Position numbers and translations under genes: made by a program
In this document: piece by piece, positions 35,166-48,054 of the stretch
How the letters are laid out: each line of letters begins with the position of its first letter
Position numbering within the stretch: the stretch's first letter is position 1
Notes under the pieces: generated by a model
Seen by the model: only the letters and a program-made list of their open reading frames with translations
Databases searched by the model: none
What the model was told of the DNA's origin: nothing
DNA from: Saccharina japonica
Taxonomy: Eukaryota; Sar; Phaeophyceae; Laminariales; Laminariaceae
Assembly (NCBI GenBank): GCA_008828725.1
Contig: MEHQ01002227.1
Span: 1-64,000 of the forward strand
Direction: 5' to 3'
Length of the DNA: 64,000 bases

Positions 35166-35442
35166 TGATACGACCTCGGGCGCATGACAGGGCCTAGCAC
35201 AGGCGGGCAGGGTTAGCGAGCTGGAGCGCTCCTCATGTAGACATAAACCACGTATATATTATCGTCGGACCTCGCAGGCCACCATCGAGGCGCAGCGAGC
35301 AAGTCAAGCAAGCAAGTCAAGTCAAGTGAAGTCACCAGCAAACACGAGACCTCACAGATGGAGAAAGCCTCATCAAGTATATGAACTCCCTAATATATGA
35401 AACCGTCATCATACCTGCTGTATCGAGTACCAAGCACAATCA
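35166..35442 (-). repeat. 5' LTR of the 30.8-35.4 kb element
   Basis: 277 bases; see the element entry. Differences from the 3' LTR include several substitutions near 35170-35235 and a different TCAAG/CAAG copy number, implying divergence since insertion. Confidence 0.65.
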
Positions 35443-36560
35443 ATAACTACCCGTACAGAAACAGTACAGACAGCTGCTCCCGGAGGGGTTTCAGCCTGCA
35501 GGTTCTGGTGCTTCTCATCGTCTAAGCAACGGGCTGACACAAAAGGTTCGAGGCCGTTAGCTCCGTGCACTGGGCTTGCCCGACTCAAAGTGGAGTACCT
35601 GCCGGCAGTGGAAATTTCCGGTGCCTTGTGCCACGAGCCATCAGCATCACATCAGCATCCCTCGATCGATTAAAAATACGCTGGTCTGGGTCTGCGTTCG
35701 TATGATACAAGTACCTTTTCTGGCCAGGGATCTACGAACGCAATTTTCCCGACCCATAACCCCACTTCCCATTTTCGAAACCCAGACAGGAAAGGGGTAT
35801 TAGGTATTAGGTTATTTTTGTCCTTATAGACGAAGTAACGGCCTCCGCAAACGGCGTGACGGACAAAGCAGGATTTATTGGTAGAGATGATGTGGCGTGT
35901 CGGTATCGGGAACTGGGATAGAGCAAGGTTGGTTTTGGGATGAAAGGCCTCGCACGCAGTCCTTTCAAGCAAGGCATCGAGCGTAGGCCAGCATCCCCAC
36001 GCCGGGCACGAGCAAGCACGAGGTCCTGTGACAAGCACGGGCAGATGTGAGGTAGCTGCTGGTTTGTCCATCAAAAGCCAGGAAATTGTACCTTATTTCG
36101 CCTCCCGTCTCTACTCCGGGCCCGCCGAACCACGAACTGCTTTGGCGAGCTGACGCGACTTTGGTGAACAGGGGATATCTGCGGCAAGGACAACAACACG
36201 GTATGCGTGGATACGTAGGGATAGCCGACTGACGATAAGGAAACGATCATAATAATGCAATTCGAAAGATATACAATAAATACCCGCGGTGTCGTTTTTG
36301 CGACCTTTTTTTCATGTGACGTGCAGTAAGACCATCGGTTATCTCGGCCTATTGCCCTTCATGGATGATTGGCTTGAGGTGGCAGCATCAAGTCTGCCCT
36401 CTCCTCGCTATGTCCCCTAATGCATACAACGAGTATCAAGAACACCATCCAACCACGCGGCGGTCAGAGCACCCAGACGTGGATTGTGCTGACACCCTAC
36501 AGTAGTAGTGAGTGATTTTGAGGTCAGGCACCAAAAGCCAAGCATGTATTTGAAGGGATG
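35443..36560. other. No gene recognised
   Basis: Short ORFs only. No family, repeat array or element end was identified. Confidence 0.4.
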
Positions 36561-36574
36561 GGCTCAAGAGGAGT

Positions 36575-36887
36575 AAGAAACTCCTAAAGACAAGATTCGC
36601 CAGCTGAGACGAGAGGTTCAGCTGATGATGGAGCAAAGTCAGGCGCCCATAATGCAGGCCATGAGGAAACATGGTGGTCGAGTTCACCACTGCTGTTTGA
36701 GAGACTCCTGCTGCTGCTGAATGCATGACACAATACACTACAGCAAGAGGGGAGACTGTTCCACGAAAAGGAGGTTCGTGCACTGTCGGAGCAATTTGAC
36801 TCGGAGCAGTTTCAGCTGAATTTGGCCCAGAGAGGGGTCAGCCAGACCAGCCAGGGAGGACTGGAGAGGGGAGTACATACTCCGGCG
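36575..36887 (+). pseudogene. Coding-like fragment, unknown protein
   Basis: 36744-36887 is an open 48-codon segment bounded by an acceptor (TACAG) and a good donor (GTGAGT), encoding a charged, glutamine-rich peptide (LFHEKEVRALSEQFDSEQF). Just upstream, about 36575-36660 in the plus strand reads KDKIRQLRREVQLMMEQSQ before stops. Together they resemble exons of a coiled-coil protein, but the upstream piece lacks a clear donor. Family unknown; could be an exon remnant. Confidence 0.3.
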
Positions 36888-37303
36888 GTGAGTTAGGTGG
36901 TTTCGATCTACCTCTCTCGCTCCATATTGCCTTCAAACACAACGCTATGCCATCGTTCAATGAGTTGGCACCTTAGTTTAACCCCTGTGCAAGAGACACC
37001 CGATATTACGCCAACGCACTACGTAGGCTTATTGTCTGTTTCCGCGCCGGACTTGCCGCAGTAGGTCCTCCTAGGGAAATCGCACACCGAAGACTCGGTG
37101 TGTGTCGCAAGGGGCTCTAGCCATACACGTGTACAGAGGCATACGCTAGCGTGGAATTTCTGTCGGCGGCTCTCAAGGGCAAGGGCGATAAAAGCATTCT
37201 TCGCAGGCGTGTTTCGCCGAGGGAAGCTTATGATGCTCTCCTTGTCTAGTAAGGCCCTTAAACGACGGGCGGCAAATCAGATATTTTTCGACGTCTCAAT
37301 ATT

Positions 37304-40300
37304 ATGAAGATTGCGCCGGGAAGCAACCCGTTCGAGAACATGGGTAGGATAGAGGGTCTTGTCGCCGCGGAGATGCGTACAGCAGGCCTGACGCTTAACG
37401 GCCGTATGGCACCATATTTAAGGACGCTTTGCCTGCCGAATACGAGGTCGAGGCACGGAACCTGTTATCTCGCGACAGCATTCGCCGCGAGGAGACAACC
37501 AACACTAATCGAGAGCCGCATCACCGGCTTTCTGGAAACAGAAAGAAGGGGTCCAACGCAGGCGATGCTATGTATGCCTGTGAGAGCGGCGGTGGTGGTG
37601 GCTGCGGGGAAGGTGGATGTAGCGACAAAGGAAACAGCGGACGGCGGTGGAAGCACAGACAAGGCGGTAGAGGTACCAACGAGGACAGTAGTGGCTCGGC
37701 CGCGGCTACCGGCGGCGATGGCATCAGAGCCAAAGCCGCCGAAGGTAGTACGCCCGCGGGAGGGTGCTTCAGGTGTGGCAAGAAAAGACCCGTTGGAAAT
37801 CCGAATGTCTGGTGAAAACATGTAGGCGATGCAAGCGACGGGGGCATGCTGCTGCTGTGTGTTCCACGTCGAACGAAGAGGCTGTGCTGGCGGTGATGAG
37901 CGAGGTTTGTGCGAGGCACGACGACGGTGATGATGGTAGAGTTCAGGCTCCAGCGTTCAAGGCCGAAGAGACAGGCGAGTGAAGTGATGTTTTGGGTAGA
38001 ATGGGGGATGGGGACCTGGCTTGGCATGTAGGAGACGAGGCTAGGATTTGCAATAGTTGGTCGCTTACTCGCATGACGATCTCAGCAGACAGCCAATTCC
38101 AGAGAATTCAACGTCAAACTGCGGATCGTCGACGACTCAACTCGCTGGATCGAAGGGTACGGCGGCATCCGTTTGTTTCGTTTTCGGTCCGGAAACGGTA
38201 TTGTGCAAGTGCTGCTGACTATCGTTGCGTACGTACCGGACCACCGCTACCACCTATTTTCCCTGTCCACTCTCATTAAGAACGGCCAATGGTTTTGGGG
38301 GACGTTCACGGGGATTGTAGTTAGACTCAAGTCAGAGCGTTCGATCGTGTTTCCGTTGGGTGGAACATTGCTCAGCTTTTACGGCTACCTGGTCGACAGC
38401 AGTAGTAGGGGAAATGCCTGTGATGTACTCGCCCCGGGGCAACATCCTAGCAAGTCTGCAATTGACAGCAACTAATTTTTATGTTACGCTGTCGAACACT
38501 CTCACGAGGTTCTACTCTGCCAAGATCGCGGAGCAGCAAGGGATCATCCTCAAGGGGGGCTGATCGAGTGCAACGGGTGCTCTTTCGATAACAACCTTTG
38601 CATAGCTATCAAGCAATCCACGCACACACAAGCAAGTACGAAACTCAAGAGGGTATTTGTGGATTTGAGTGGGCCTATGGTGGTACACTCTATCAGGAGG
38701 GAACGGTACACTGTCATCGTGCGCGACAAATTTTCACGGCATACGTGGGTGTATTTATTGCGCCACAAGCCGCGCGCCGCGGAATAGTTCGAGGATTTTC
38801 TTGTGGATACTGGTGCAGATGGTGCCCCTTCCAAGGGCGTAATCGTTTGATCAGATGGTAGTGGCGAATTCCACGGGAAGAAGTTTAATGGCCTGTGTAG
38901 ATGGAGAGGTACCAGGCAGGAATTCTCGACGGCTGATACTCGTCAATTCAACGGGGTAGGAGAGCGCGTGCTAGGTTTGATCGAGACGGCCGCAATGGCG
39001 GGCCGAATCCAGGCTTCTGGGCATTTTCCTGGCTCGCTATATCCGGCACCTGCGTCGTTGTGGGCTGTAGCGTCCCACTGGACGCGCGATGCATTGAACC
39101 GCACAGCGACCACAGCCAACCCAGAGAGCAAACTGCCGTACGATATGTGGCATGGTACCCCCCCCCCCCAGGAAGTACGTCTACATTTCCTCAAGTCTGG
39201 CTACTGTGAGGATAATAGGAAGACCAAGTCACAGGCGAAAGCGCCGGACTGGGTTTACCTCGGCTCTGCACCTAACCACCCTCGAGATTTTTTACGAGTG
39301 CTGCTTAAACACCGTACTGTGCTAGCGACGCGAAAGGCCACCTGGCAACGTGTGCCGCCTGCACCACTTGTACCTGCCCAGACGAATGGCTCCCTGCCTA
39401 CGGACGAGGGGGGGTCCGTGGCAGACGACGAGCGCACGTCGGATGGAGGTGGTGGAGGGGTGGTTGATGAGGCTGGACGACAGCCTGGCTCACCTGAACA
39501 GCCTCGATGTGACGTGGGGTTTCGATCTAGACGCGGTTTTGGAGGACACAAGTGACGGTGGTTTCCAACCATGTGTGGTTCTCGTGCACAAAGCAGGCGC
39601 CTGCCACCTGCGATGCCGATGACGAGACAGTCGAGACGATCAGTGATTCTCGAGGCGGCGCGGTAAACGTCTCCTCGTCCCCGGATTGGAGGGCTGAAAG
39701 CGACCCCGGCGCAGCAGCCTTCGGCATCGACAGAGGGGACGGAGACGATTCCCTCGCGGTCCTGTCGGGGAGGGAAGCACGCCACTTCGGAAAACTGGGG
39801 GTGGCTCCCCGCGACAGTATGGGCTTGGAGGGTGGGTCAGAGCCAACGCCTGGAGGTTAAACCTGGTGACCACCGGCTGAGGACGAACCATGAGGTCGCG
39901 GACGCGCTGCTTGCGCCAGCGTACGAGTGGACGCCGTCTAGGAGTATCCTGAAGAGTACACCCTTGACGACGGAGGATGCAATGACCATGTTAGCTGGAG
40001 CACGTGTGGAGAACAAAGGGGGGTTCAATGTGTGCATGCCGAGTGGTTTCCCGACTGACGTAGTACCGCCCCCGCAGTCCGCAGTAGATGTGGAGCGTTC
40101 CAGGTGCAACGTGGCGTGGCACGAGGCCACGAAGGTTGAGTTAGGCGGTCACAAACTGACCGGCATCTACGAAGCCGCGACACCACCGCAAGGACGGCAA
40201 CCTGTAGGTGAAAAGTGGGTGTTCACCTGAAAGATGGACAAGGATGGATTGGTAGTAAAGACGGCTATAGAGTTTGGCCAGATGCAGAATATAGATTAAT

Positions 40301-40545
40301 TTCAAACGTTTGCACCAACTCCCTCGTCAGCGTCAGCTAAACTTTTGGCGGTTATTACCAATGAGCATGGTTTAAAGAACTTCCATTTGGACGTCGCACA
40401 AGATTTTATTTGCACGAAATTGGGCCGAAATGTATTCATGAACCTACCCGGTGGGTGCAGTGACATGTCAGAAAGGATCGTTCGCCTGAACCGATTGCTG
40501 CATGGTCTAAAGCAGAGCGCACGGCAAGAGACAGATTATTTGTAA
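37304..40545 (+). pseudogene. Decayed Ty1/copia retrotransposon 1
   Basis: Gag, integrase and reverse transcriptase segments are collinear on the plus strand but broken by frameshifts and stops. Gag: 37304-37760, switching frame (IAPGSNPFENMGRIE, then EYEVEARNLLSRDSI). A CCHC-type zinc knuckle region spans 37764-37860 (CFRCG in one frame, CRRCKRRGHAAAVC in another). The pre-integrase segment is near 38420-38560 and integrase core pieces at 38640-39080 (ALNRTATTANPESK). The connecting acidic region runs to 39555. RT starts near 40130 (GVYEAATPPQG-like, then EKWVFT and a stop) and continues to 40345-40545 (FHLDVAQDF, LPGGCSDM, RLNRLLHGLKQS). It is cut off before the catalytic YVDD box. No LTRs were identified. 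Confidence 0.75.
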
Positions 40546-40967
40546 GGCCTCGCTAGCACAAAGTATGCCATTTGGACGTAAACGTGCAAGCTCAATACAT
40601 ACCATACCTGGTACATGATGCAACTTGCGATAGACTCTGCTGTCCAGTGCGTATCTAATACACTGTACACCGAAACAAATACGCATTGCTTGGAGCTGTG
40701 GCTGCATAGTTTCCTCCTGTGGCTCGTATTCCCCCACCGCAGATACCATCCCTTTTTACTGCGGACGCCTGACGAGACGACTGTGCACGCACGTGTACGA
40801 GGCATTCGGTTCGCGCCAAGTTGTACGCTGACACTGCTCGAGCCAAGGCTGGTATCAAAACACAACTTGGAGTTCGACCTGCTGTGCAAAGACCAATGTT
40901 CGACCAGGTACGAACGTCGATTGTTCGTGGAAATCATCAAGACACTCGTATATGCCCAAGTGCGTCT

Positions 40968-43900
40968 ATGAGTACAACAGCTGCCGCGATCGTGGAGGGT
41001 AGCAGCAATCTCACCGAAGTAACAAAGGGAATACAAAGTTCGACGGAAAAGACCCTGCCCGATTCGATGAGTGCCGCCAGAATACCTGCATCTGCCTCAG
41101 TATGCCAATAGTACCAGAGGACAGACCACGCCGACTACCGCCGACGAGGACGGCACAACCAGCGGCATACTCCCACGGAGTATATTTGACCGAGACAGAC
41201 AAGGTACGATAGACACACGAAGCCCTATTCCCTACTACCTCCCTCGCGACGTAGAAGCCGGCATATTACTTGGCGTGCAACCGTAAAGACACCACCGGTC
41301 TCAGCGGTGACGGGCAATAGTGCATATCAGGAGCTGGTGACCACGTACACGATTTATCACCGATGAAACGGTCCGCACCAAAAAGACACAAGTGTTAGCC
41401 GTCAAGATACGCCCTGAGGAAAACCTAGTCACCCATGGCCAGGAAGCTGGCTTCCTCTGTGATGATTTCGATAGCACGGAGAACCCGTGAACGACCAGAA
41501 GTTCAAGAGAATGCTCTCACAGAATATTCAAGGACTACAAGGACGTGTAGTTCATAACGCACTGCAAGGCATCTTCGGCATGGCACAGATCGACAAACCA
41601 ATGCCCAACGTTGACCTGAACGTCCTATCGCGCCACAAGAAAACCGAGGGTAGGATAGCCGTACGTGGCATTTCCATTGCGGCACAGTCCGTCCCCGTCC
41701 TCAGCAACAAGACTACCGCTACAGCTGCGGCGGAGAAGGGCATTACTGTTACGACTGCGCCTCGCCCATCACCAGTGGAGCGCAACATCGTCGAGGACGA
41801 CAGTAACAGCGGCTAGTACAGCAACAGTTACCATGGGGATGGTGGCAACAGCGGCGAAGATGGCAGCAACGGTGGCAATGGCCAGAAAGGCCGTAGAAGG
41901 GGTGACCAGGGCCGCAATGGCAAACGGTGGTCTGGCGGCGGCGATGGACCAAAGCGATACTAACTGCACGACGCCGCATTCCACAACGGAGCGGACTGCC
42001 ACAAGCAAACTCGTCCGTCCGCCGAAGATGGCACTTACTCCGTCGACGTGCTTGACACTGTTATAAAACCGACTTCGATGGCGGCGTTGATTTGATGGCG
42101 ACTAGCGATGAATCCTTCTAGTCCAACAACAAAACGATGGCCATGCTGGTCGACAGCGGAGCAACAGAATACATGCTGGGAGACGAACTCGTTCAAAACT
42201 TGAATAACATATCGCTGGACCACAAACTTCTCGACAACCCAAACAAGATCACACCAGCGAGTACTACTGCGTTTAGGACTACCACTAGCATCATCGCCGG
42301 GGCCGTCACAGGCGGAAACGAGGAGAGACATAAAGAAAAGGGTTTGCCTCGCAATCATAGCGGGACTTGGGCGTCATCTCTTAGTATGGTCTTGCTCCGC
42401 CGGGACGCCCAGGGAAGTATTCGCCAACCTCCATCCAGGACAGCTCACCCAACGAAGGGCGACATCGTGGTGCCGATACAGCAACCGATGGAGGACAACG
42501 GATCATGCACATTCGACACCGGCATCGACACCGGTATCGGCACAGTTACATCAAGCATGTCTGAGCGCTGGTATCTGGAACAGGCATGAACACGACGCCA
42601 GCAACACCATCCAAGGATAGGACGAATCCCGCATAGTTACATCGGGATCAGCATCGTACAGATTGGTGTCGATGGAGCAGGACCACCACCATCTGGGGTC
42701 GCTAAAGCAAGGCACACTCATACTTTGGAGTCGCTGGAGCAAACGCACCACAATCTGCAGTCGCGGGAGAAGGAGCATCATTACCTGGGGTGGCCGAACT
42801 CGCTACACCCGAGCTGCGCGTGACTCCGTCTGTAGCTCGAGCCAACTCCAACCGTGACGACAACAATGCCAATAACCCGCTGCAGGAGACCAATCCACTG
42901 GCTTCAGCACGAGGACCACCACAGGCCAGACCGTGGCTTGATTTGTACATTTTCTCACAACAACAATAACAACAACAACTGATCTGTCCTCACACCCACG
43001 GATTTCTATTTAGCCATCGGCAGCCCAAAATACCCAAAGGGCTCCTGAGGGAGAAGAAGGATGTCACCAAACGAACCCTCAAGTACCCAAGTGTAATACA
43101 CTTCTCTCAAAATATGCAGGGGGAAACTACAAAGGACAGGGCATTGAAGACCTTGGGAGGCTGGAAGATCTACGGTTGGTTTGGTTTCTGCTAGCAACGT
43201 ACCCACTAGGTTTCGCTTCTACTTCGCCTTCAAGAAACAAACGAATGACACACTTTAGGCGAGCTCAGTTGGTCAAGGACATCCAAGACGACCAGGGCAT
43301 TGACAGAAAATCGTGTGCCCCGGTGTGCAGGATCGGGCGCGAGCGCATACTGCAAGCGATAACAGGGGGGGAATGGCTGGCCTGCTTTCCAACTTTACGT
43401 TTCCTTTTGCCAGAGAAAGGTCGAAAGTCTCCGTCAAACCCGCTTCGGGACATTAAGCAACGAATGCTAAGACCGGTATCCCCATCGCTATGAAGGTCAA
43501 GTATAGCCTATACAGATCATCATAGCCACCCCCTCTATGACATAGCACCACTGACAAGGTACGGCTGGTCGTTGACTTCACGCCAACGCTGTCAAGCCCT
43601 GGCGTCTATACAGACGGCAGCCATGGCACCTTCGAAATCGTCATGCTGTACGTCGATGATATCCTCGATCCTGGGAGGTGCGAATTGGTACAGCAACTCA
43701 AAAGGTACTCAAGGACCGATTCGCATGAAGAACATGGGCGAAGTCAACCTCGTCCTTGGGATGACCTCCATCCACCACTACAGCGAACCAATGTCGATTA
43801 TCACGAAGGGGAAGAACGTCCAGGACACTCTGGCAAGGTTTCAGAACATGGACTCCAAACGCTGGACTCCGGACCCACGTACACGTCAGCGTTTGGACAG

Positions 43901-44325
43901 GAGCTGTCTAACAAGCAGCACGAGGATAAGCTACTATTTTGAGGCGCATCGAGCATCAACATCTCTCAAGCCATCATTGGACCGGTGCGTTGCTTGGCTC
44001 AGTGTACTCGTTACGTCATCTATTTATAGGCCAAGAATCTTGCAAGGGCCTGAAGCAAGCCTGCGGGGGTGTGCATGAACGTTGCCAAGGACCTGCTTCG
44101 CTGCGTAGAGGTACCTCCGAATCTGGGCAGAATCTTGAAGCGACGACAAGCCACCACTTATCGCTATGCTTACAGCCCCAGCCGATCCCGACAACCACAT
44201 GTCAACATCGGACTACGGGACTACGTCGGTACATGCGGGGCGATGCATGTGTAGCCGGTGTCAAGGATAAACAGTACCACACTATTGTGGGAATGTTGCA
44301 AGAGGTAAACACTTACAGCGGATGA
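40968..44325 (+). pseudogene. Decayed Ty1/copia retrotransposon 2, tandem to the first
   Basis: Starts with a Gag-like ATG at 40968 (MSTTAAAIVEGSSNLTEVTK) and continues through a broken Gag to 41816. The aspartic protease active site LVDSGAT lies at 42146-42166 within the 42137-42589 ORF. The integrase region (about 42600-43500) is not recognisable and may be replaced or deleted. The RT catalytic box YVDD is at 43649-43660 (MLYVDDIL). It is followed, in shifting frames, by the MGEVNLVLGM block near 43730-43760, ELSNKQHEDKLL near 43905-43935 and RNase H-proximal sequence to about 44200. It begins about 420 bases after element 1 is cut off, so the two lie head to tail. Confidence 0.72.
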
Positions 44326-44866
44326 TCGGGGCTCGCTGAGTCTTTCGCCGCACCGACTGCACCGCACCCGCCCGAGCGGAGAGCAACCCATCGATCGCAG
44401 TACCTCGCGAATCGCGCGTATCATGCACCAAGCCGACTCAAACAAACAACGCACGCACACCAACCTCGCCCCTTTCCCCGAAGGCCCCGGGTCCAGAAGC
44501 AAGGGCTAAGCGATCCCGCCCAACGTCGCCATCACCAGCCCGAGCGTCCGATGCCCACCCCCTTATTCTCCGCACTACTCCGCTAGTGGCCAGCACTCCA
44601 AACACCCCTCCTCTTGTAGCCGGCACCGTAGCCGCCCCGCAGACGGCCGGCCTCGTAGCTGCTCCACCAGGTATTGGCCGGACCGACGGGAAGAGTTCGT
44701 GTCTTCGTTCCGCACAGTACGACCCTCACGCCCCCCCCCCAGCGACCCGGCGCACGCGCCGCACCGTCCCGCGCAGAGCCAGAGCACGTACGCCTGCGCC
44801 GCCGAACAGCCACAACCACCGTCTTGGAGGGCAACGGGAGGAATAGAACTGGAAGATGAATGGATT

Positions 44867-45680
44867 TCACCTGCTCACACCACTGGAGGAAAATTTCCGG
44901 CACACCTGGGAGGAGATTTTCTTCCTAGGAGTCCCGGTGTTGAGTGTGGACGACCCGTTCTTGGCTGGGCTTGCTATACGCTTATCCGACCTGCCCCGGC
45001 TGTCGCGAGGGCCGTCGTGTGCACCCTCGACGAACTTACCCTCGACGATGTTGAGAACTTCAGCCCCACTCCAGCTCTGAAAGGATGATATGGTGTGCGT
45101 AAAGGCGGGCAACGGTAGCATGTCGAACCCTGTGCCAGCAGGAGGGTACACCGCCAGAGAGTAGACGTTCTGCACGAGCGCATACGATCGAACACCCAGA
45201 GACGAAGGTCATCGTTCACCACAACCCTCCTCATACCCCGTTCCTCTGTGGTCGAAAGCGGCAAGATGTTGTAGAAGGCGCGCTTGCTACGGTGGGCGGC
45301 GGTAGACGTGAACGACGTGCTGAGCGCGGGCGAACGTCCAACAGGCAGAACAGTAATGAGACCCGTTGCTCCTTGTACGTTTCACAGTCTCCCTGCCGCA
45401 AGAAGTCGAGGCGGTCAGCGACCATGAAGAGGTGATCAAAACGTCCTTCCGTACGAAGCCCATATAGGCTCACGGCAAAGTCGTTGATGGCGTGGAGCTC
45501 TGCGGCCACGCGCACGGTCGCATGGACGTTCTCCCCCACGAAAGGCTGAAGATATACTGAAGATGTATCGAGATTCGGGGGCAAGCGTGCACGAAGGGGT
45601 CGATGCTGCCGCGAAGTCATCTCCTGTCAGAGTGCAGAGTTGTTGTTCAGCTGAGACTTCTGGAGCTGGCATGCATCACC
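44867..45680 (-). pseudogene. Broken gene of unknown family
   Basis: On the minus strand three open segments read as one protein if frames are switched: 45620-45300 (NLDTSSVYLQPFVGENVHAT ... FDHLFMVADRLDFLRQ), 45330-45200 (AFYNILPLSTTEERGMRR, NDDLRLWVFDR) and 45190-44867 (NVYSLAVYPPAGTGFDMLPL ... stop). The frame changes fall near 45310 and 45190. Composition is protein-like rather than repeat-like, with aromatic and hydrophobic residues in regular patterns. I recognise no family; it could be a captured transposon or host gene. Upstream sequence to about 45680 may add a further frame-shifted segment. Confidence 0.35.
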
Positions 45681-45689
45681 ACAATCCGA

Positions 45690-47080
45690 CCAGGCGGCCG
45701 CCCGGTCGACGTGCCTGTCGATGGACTGCTGCGAGAACCTCGAGGTGGAAGGTCTGGGATGCTCCGGCCGCCCTCGCGTCCCGAAAATCAACCGACTGGT
45801 ATACTGTAGCCATATAATGCATATCTTAGAGGCAACGAGAAGCACGTATCCCTTGATTCGCGAGAATCCACCCACCATTTGTCCTGACCGTCGGGAAAGG
45901 TCTGCTGATGTTGTCCACGCCGTATTTGACAGCTCGGTGGGAAGTGACCCAGGCCGCGTGAGGGGTGTCTTGGCTAGCGAGTACACAGCAGCCGCAGCAA
46001 GGCGAGCCTCGGCTTCGGCCTGGGCAACGGCAGCCTCAACACTACGAGCAGCGGCGTCAGATAATTATGTCCTCTCATCCATTGTCGATTACAGCCCATT
46101 TTTCAGTTTTCCGTTGGGTGGGACAGATCAGTATAAAACCAGCTAATTGTCACTCATTGAAGCAACTGATATAGACTACTGTAGTCGCAAGTCACTGGAG
46201 ATAACATGATACGATCCGTGCTATGATACAAAGGTACAGTCCGTTTATATGTGTGGCTACAGCATGACATCAAGGTACGGATTACTCCTGGGTTATCTGT
46301 GTGGAGCCTGCAACAACCAGTGCCACTCCCATGTGTGTTTGGTGGTGGTGTAATATATGTATACCGCTCTCCTACCCGACCATGGTATAAGCCGCGCGTG
46401 CGTGCAACAAACGCACGCGTTGGACAGCGACGTATTCAAATAATAGATACAGTACAATAGCGTATTATATTGCTTTCCGCCACCTGGGAAACCGCTGCGA
46501 TCGGGAGATTGAGTCTGCACTTTCTTCAAGACAAGGGAGGAAACAGTGTGTCACAGGACAAAGTGGTTACAGTCTTATTGGAGAACGCCCATGGCCCACG
46601 CTTCGCTCTCATCGCGAAGACAAGTACGTACTGTGGCGACGAGCTCCGCGATGGGGGCGAGAAAGAGCGTATAATGAGACTGCCAGGACCTTGGTTTGCA
46701 ATATATATATCAGTCTTCCGCGCGACATGCGGCCGAACTTGGCGAGGGCGGTATGACCTCCCCATATGTATGCCTCCCCTGCAACGCACGAGCCTCTATT
46801 AACGGTGGTGATGGTAAGAGCTGCACTAGGGATGGCGTGAAGGGCTACTTAATATTTAACGAGGAACGAGCATCGGTACCAGGCTGGCGCCAGGTGCGTA
46901 GAGCAGGACCCATGGTCTCCCCTTGATGCCTTTCGAAACCGCACCATCAGAGGTCGGGCGCCTTGCGTCGCCTTTGGCGCCATCGCCGGATACCCCGACC
47001 TCCTCGTCCTCCTCCTCTTCGTTCACGTAAATAATCCGGAGGGGTGAACATTATTTGTTTTTTTCGTGGCAGCGTCCGCG
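45690..47080. other. No gene recognised
   Basis: Scattered ORFs up to 141 codons on either strand, none with a recognisable motif or convincing exon boundaries. Confidence 0.35.
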
Positions 47081-47612
47081 GTATGTCGTCGCACACTGCC
47101 ACGACATACCGTGGGCACGACATGTCACGACATGCCGCGACATGCACGGACACCACCACGACATGCCGCAGAACGGCTGCTGCGGCAAGACCCGCGACAA
47201 GGCCCGCGATAAGCGTCAAGACAGTGTCCACGGCATGGGATGGCATGCCGCGGTATGTCGCAACATCTGCCACGACATGCCGGGGAACGTCTTCCGTGGC
47301 AAGACCCGCGGCAAGGTCCGCGACAAGACCAACGGCATCTGTCCGGGAAGTGTCACGGCAAGTGACGCGGTTAGTGTTGCAGCAAGTGTCACGGCGGGTG
47401 TCGCGGCAAGAACCGCGGCATGTGTCTCGGCGAGTGTCGTGGCGAGTGTCGCGGCGAGTGTCACAGAAATTGTCGTAGGAAGGTCAGCAGCAAGTGTCGC
47501 GCCAGGTGTCGCGCTAAGTGCCGCGCTAAATGTCGCGGCCGGTGTTGTGGATAAATCACCGCCACAAGTGTCGCGGAAGGTGGCGTGGGTCGTGTCGCGG
47601 CAAGACTCTAGA
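47081..47612 (+). repeat. GTGTCGCGGCAA/CGACATGCCG array
   Basis: The left part repeats CACGACATGCCGC-type words, and the right part from about 47340 repeats GTGTCGCGGC(A/G)A with ~12-base spacing. The long frames across it arise from the 12-base period. Confidence 0.85.
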
Positions 47613-48054
47613 AAATACATATGGTTACTAACAAGCCAAGAAAGTCATTGGTTCGCATAATACCGACCGGTTACTATGCTGTGAGGGGGAAGGTAAGTAG
47701 TCTACCCAGCTCGGCCAGCTCATCTAATCAATCCATGTTCACCCCTCGAAAATTAATATTAACGGAGGTTTTGTGCTTGGCACCTGAGGCGGACCCTCCG
47801 ACCCGAACTCTGACCCGGACCCGAATCCTAACTTAGTGATCAGTGCTAGGATACTGTGCTTGATAAGACTCTACGTTGATTCGGCCAGCTTGAATGCTGT
47901 GTTTGGAAATACTCAAGGATGATTCGGCTCGTTCGGGATGCTGTGGCTTGGAAAGGCTTTAAGTTAATTGAGCCGCGTATAATATGACCCTTAGCCAACC
48001 AGAGTGCGCAAATGGCTACCTTATAAATATTGACTATCAGCAGGTGACCACTAC

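Larger units (their letters stand above)
30770..35442 (-). mobile_element. Non-autonomous LTR retrotransposon with one Gag-position ORF (TR-GAG-like)
   Basis: Two direct repeats, 35166-35442 and 30770-31041, share about 95% identity and, read on the minus strand, start TGATTGTGCTTGG and end TATCA or AATCA, the TG...CA ends of LTRs. A purine-rich tract (AAAGCAGGGAGGATA) lies immediately upstream of the 3' LTR. A 493-codon ORF begins 40 bases inside the 5' LTR. No protease, integrase, reverse transcriptase or RNase H motif was found in the 2.6 kb between this ORF and the 3' LTR, so it must borrow enzymes from another element. No target-site duplication was recognised at the outer ends. Confidence 0.65.
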
